From: Rosa chinensis
Taxonomy: Eukaryota > Streptophyta > Magnoliopsida > Rosales > Rosaceae
Direction: 5' to 3'
Assembly (NCBI RefSeq): GCF_002994745.2
Contig: NC_037090.1
Coordinates: 31,540,501-31,604,500 of the forward strand
Length of the DNA: 64,000 nt
The notes under the pieces were generated by a model. It was not told the DNA's origin, made no database searches, and was given only the letters and a program-made list of their open reading frames with translations. Positions 62,800-64,000 of this stretch are shown one piece after another; position 1 is the stretch's first letter, and every line of letters begins with the position of its first letter. The translations under genes and the position numbers were made by a program.

Positions 62800-63450
62800 T
62801 GCATATTAGGTTAGGCCCAAATTACCTGGTTATTGGCATAGTTAGTAAAAAAAAGGGACGTGTATAGTACGCGAAAAATACATACGTGTATTATTCGTAT
62901 ACTTTATCAAATAGTTCGTTGAAAAGTTCGGCAAAATATTTTTAATTAATTAAATAATTTATTTTTTTAATTAAAAATATTAATTTATATTCACTTTTGT
63001 TCAATAATATGTGTAAAATACGGAAAAAAACATAAAAATCTTGTATAGTACGTGTATAATATTTTTGCCTTCAAAAATATGAGAAATTTAACGAGTCACT
63101 TTGAAAAATACGAAGTACAGAAGTATTTTTGAAAAAATATAAATACGTGTTTTATTCGTGTATAATACAAAAAATTACTAACTATGATTATTGGTTACTA
63201 ATTTTCTCTCATGTTGGGGAAGTCATTTAACTGTAGTAAAAATTCGAAAGTGTCCTTGCATGTGCCTTTAATTTGAGATTTTTAGTTGTTGAAGTGCAGT
63301 ACTATATTGATCCAAATTGGAAACATCTGAAAATATATTAGCAAAATGGCAAATTAACATGATGGAATTCAAAAAAAATATTTACAAAGGGCCTCACTGT
63401 TCACACGATGGGCAAATCAAGGCTCACAAAACCAGTAGGTTTCTGATCAA
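62800..63450. other. AT-rich spacer
   Basis: No gene seen. 62850-63180 repeats ATACGTGTAT- and GTATAATA-type words around a TAATTAATTAAATAATTTAT core, like a MITE interior, but the ends are not clear. Confidence 0.4.
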
Positions 63451-63469
63451 CTAATATATGAGTTTATAA

Positions 63470-63639
63470 ACCACGGCAAGTGGTTCAATGAATGCATTGG
63501 GTCCCCCCACGAGAACGTTGAAGATGTGAAACTCTCACGTCCTGCATTCGAACGTTAAGTTTAGAACTTATATTTTTTTTGGGCCTAAAAAACTTTTAAG
63601 ATACCACTAATAATTCATAATAAGTGTGTCAAAAAAAAT
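63470..63639 (+). mobile_element. tRNA-type SINE with perfect 16-bp TSD
   Basis: A 170-bp unit is flanked by identical 16-bp repeats ATATATGAGTTTATAA (63454-63469 and 63640-63655). It starts with a pol III A-box-like CGGCAAGTGG and has a B-box-like GCATTCGAACG at about 63545. It ends in an A-run (63631-63638). This is the structure of a plant SINE mobilised by LINE machinery. The perfect duplication suggests a young insertion. Confidence 0.82.
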
Positions 63640-63655
63640 ATATATGAGTTTATAA

Positions 63656-64000
63656 CTTATCACATGATAGTCATACCAACCAAACTCTACCAACTCCAAA
63701 ATAACTGGTCATTTAAAGTCAGTGGTAATCGAACTTGGATGGTCACAGACTCACAGTTAAACCATCCAAGTTCAATAATGTAAAAGTAATTGACTATAAT
63801 TTTTTTTTAGAAAGTTTTAAATGCCATCAAATTCAAGGCTTGTAAATTTTATAAAAATTCTTTATTCATTATATTTAATGTTGTTGACGACGGTCAACAA
63901 GTAAGCAACAAATGAGGCTACTTACTGCACCTCAAGAATGCAACCTCAAAATTTTTTACTTCGCCACGGCCTAAGATCTTTACACTTGATAATTTGGTTA
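63656..64000. other. AT-rich spacer with a hairpin
   Basis: No gene. Around 63730-63775 GAACTTGGATGGT and ACCATCCAAGTTC form a 13-bp inverted repeat separated by about 18 bp. It may be a transposon relic. Confidence 0.5.

Larger units (their letters stand above)
60600..62800 (-). mobile_element. LINE ORF2 3' part, split by a Mutator-like element
   Basis: Read on minus: a zinc-binding region at 62764-62396 (KVKIFAWILIRNRLRTRD, CFFCNNHVETMDHLLC, then a WSIWNSRNKIVFH stretch), an interruption by the element at 60997-62386, then RNase H from 60987 to about 60630 (KLNFDGSVKGDHATIGFIIR, ILVAEATALREGL, and EGNSKLLINTC past a frameshift). That order is normal for L1-type plant LINEs. Reverse transcriptase proper is missing, so this is a 5'-truncated copy. 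Confidence 0.8.

Noticed and set aside
63470..63639. Functional tRNA gene
   Set aside because: A- and B-box-like words are present but no cloverleaf or anticodon arm folds; the TSD and A-tail show a SINE.

Overview
The window is nuclear DNA of a flowering plant. Every coding gene is split by GT-AG introns, and the proteins read as eudicot homologues: a fused peroxisomal ABC transporter of the ABCD1/PXA1 type and a plant CLC-c chloride channel. Plant retroelements and hAT, Mutator-like and Harbinger-like transposons fill the spaces between. A rosid such as a Rosaceae species is plausible but not proven from sequence alone.

Layout. 1-2.1 kb: a broken Agenet-domain gene and AT-rich spacer. 2.1-18.1 kb: a complete ABCD1 (PXA1/CTS) gene on +, 25 coding exons that join in frame to 1343 aa, with LINE remnants in its introns. 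18.3-23.5 kb: a truncated pseudogene copy of the CLC gene's 3' half. It is interrupted by a hAT element that itself carries a Mutator-like element, and by a separate poly(A) retroposon in the old 3'UTR. 23.5-38 kb: a repeat-rich block. Its core is a 6.0-kb hAT-like unit with an 8-bp target duplication that holds an LTR-like block, a small hAT and a long-inverted-repeat element. A Harbinger-like MITE and diverged tandem repeats follow. 38.0-42.3 kb: an intact CLC-c type gene (7 coding exons, 781 aa). 43.3-45.2 kb, minus strand: a SET-domain lysine methyltransferase gene (3 exons, 501 aa). 45.8-47.75 kb: a LINE 3' part and a second poly(A) retroposon. 48.3-50.6 kb: a small ankyrin-repeat gene (6 exons, 145 aa). 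51.1-58.4 kb: a MITE with long terminal inverted repeats, hit at its right end by a full-length Ty1/copia element with 234-bp LTRs, an AGGTA target duplication and a decayed pol. 60.6-62.8 kb: a LINE split by a second Mutator-like element of the same family as the first. 63.47-63.64 kb: a tRNA-type SINE with a perfect 16-bp target duplication.

The four intact genes do not form a functional unit. ABCD1 imports fatty acyl substrates into peroxisomes, CLC-c moves anions across an endomembrane, the SET protein methylates lysines, and the ankyrin protein is a small scaffold. The partial CLC copy, plus a short non-coding segment found both 3' of ABCD1 (18.3 kb) and upstream of CLC-c (33.6 kb), indicate an old local duplication that transposons later expanded. 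The most unusual sequence is an array of nine short hairpins at 27.55-27.83 kb. The 13-base loops are conserved, while the stems differ between units yet stay self-complementary in most of them.
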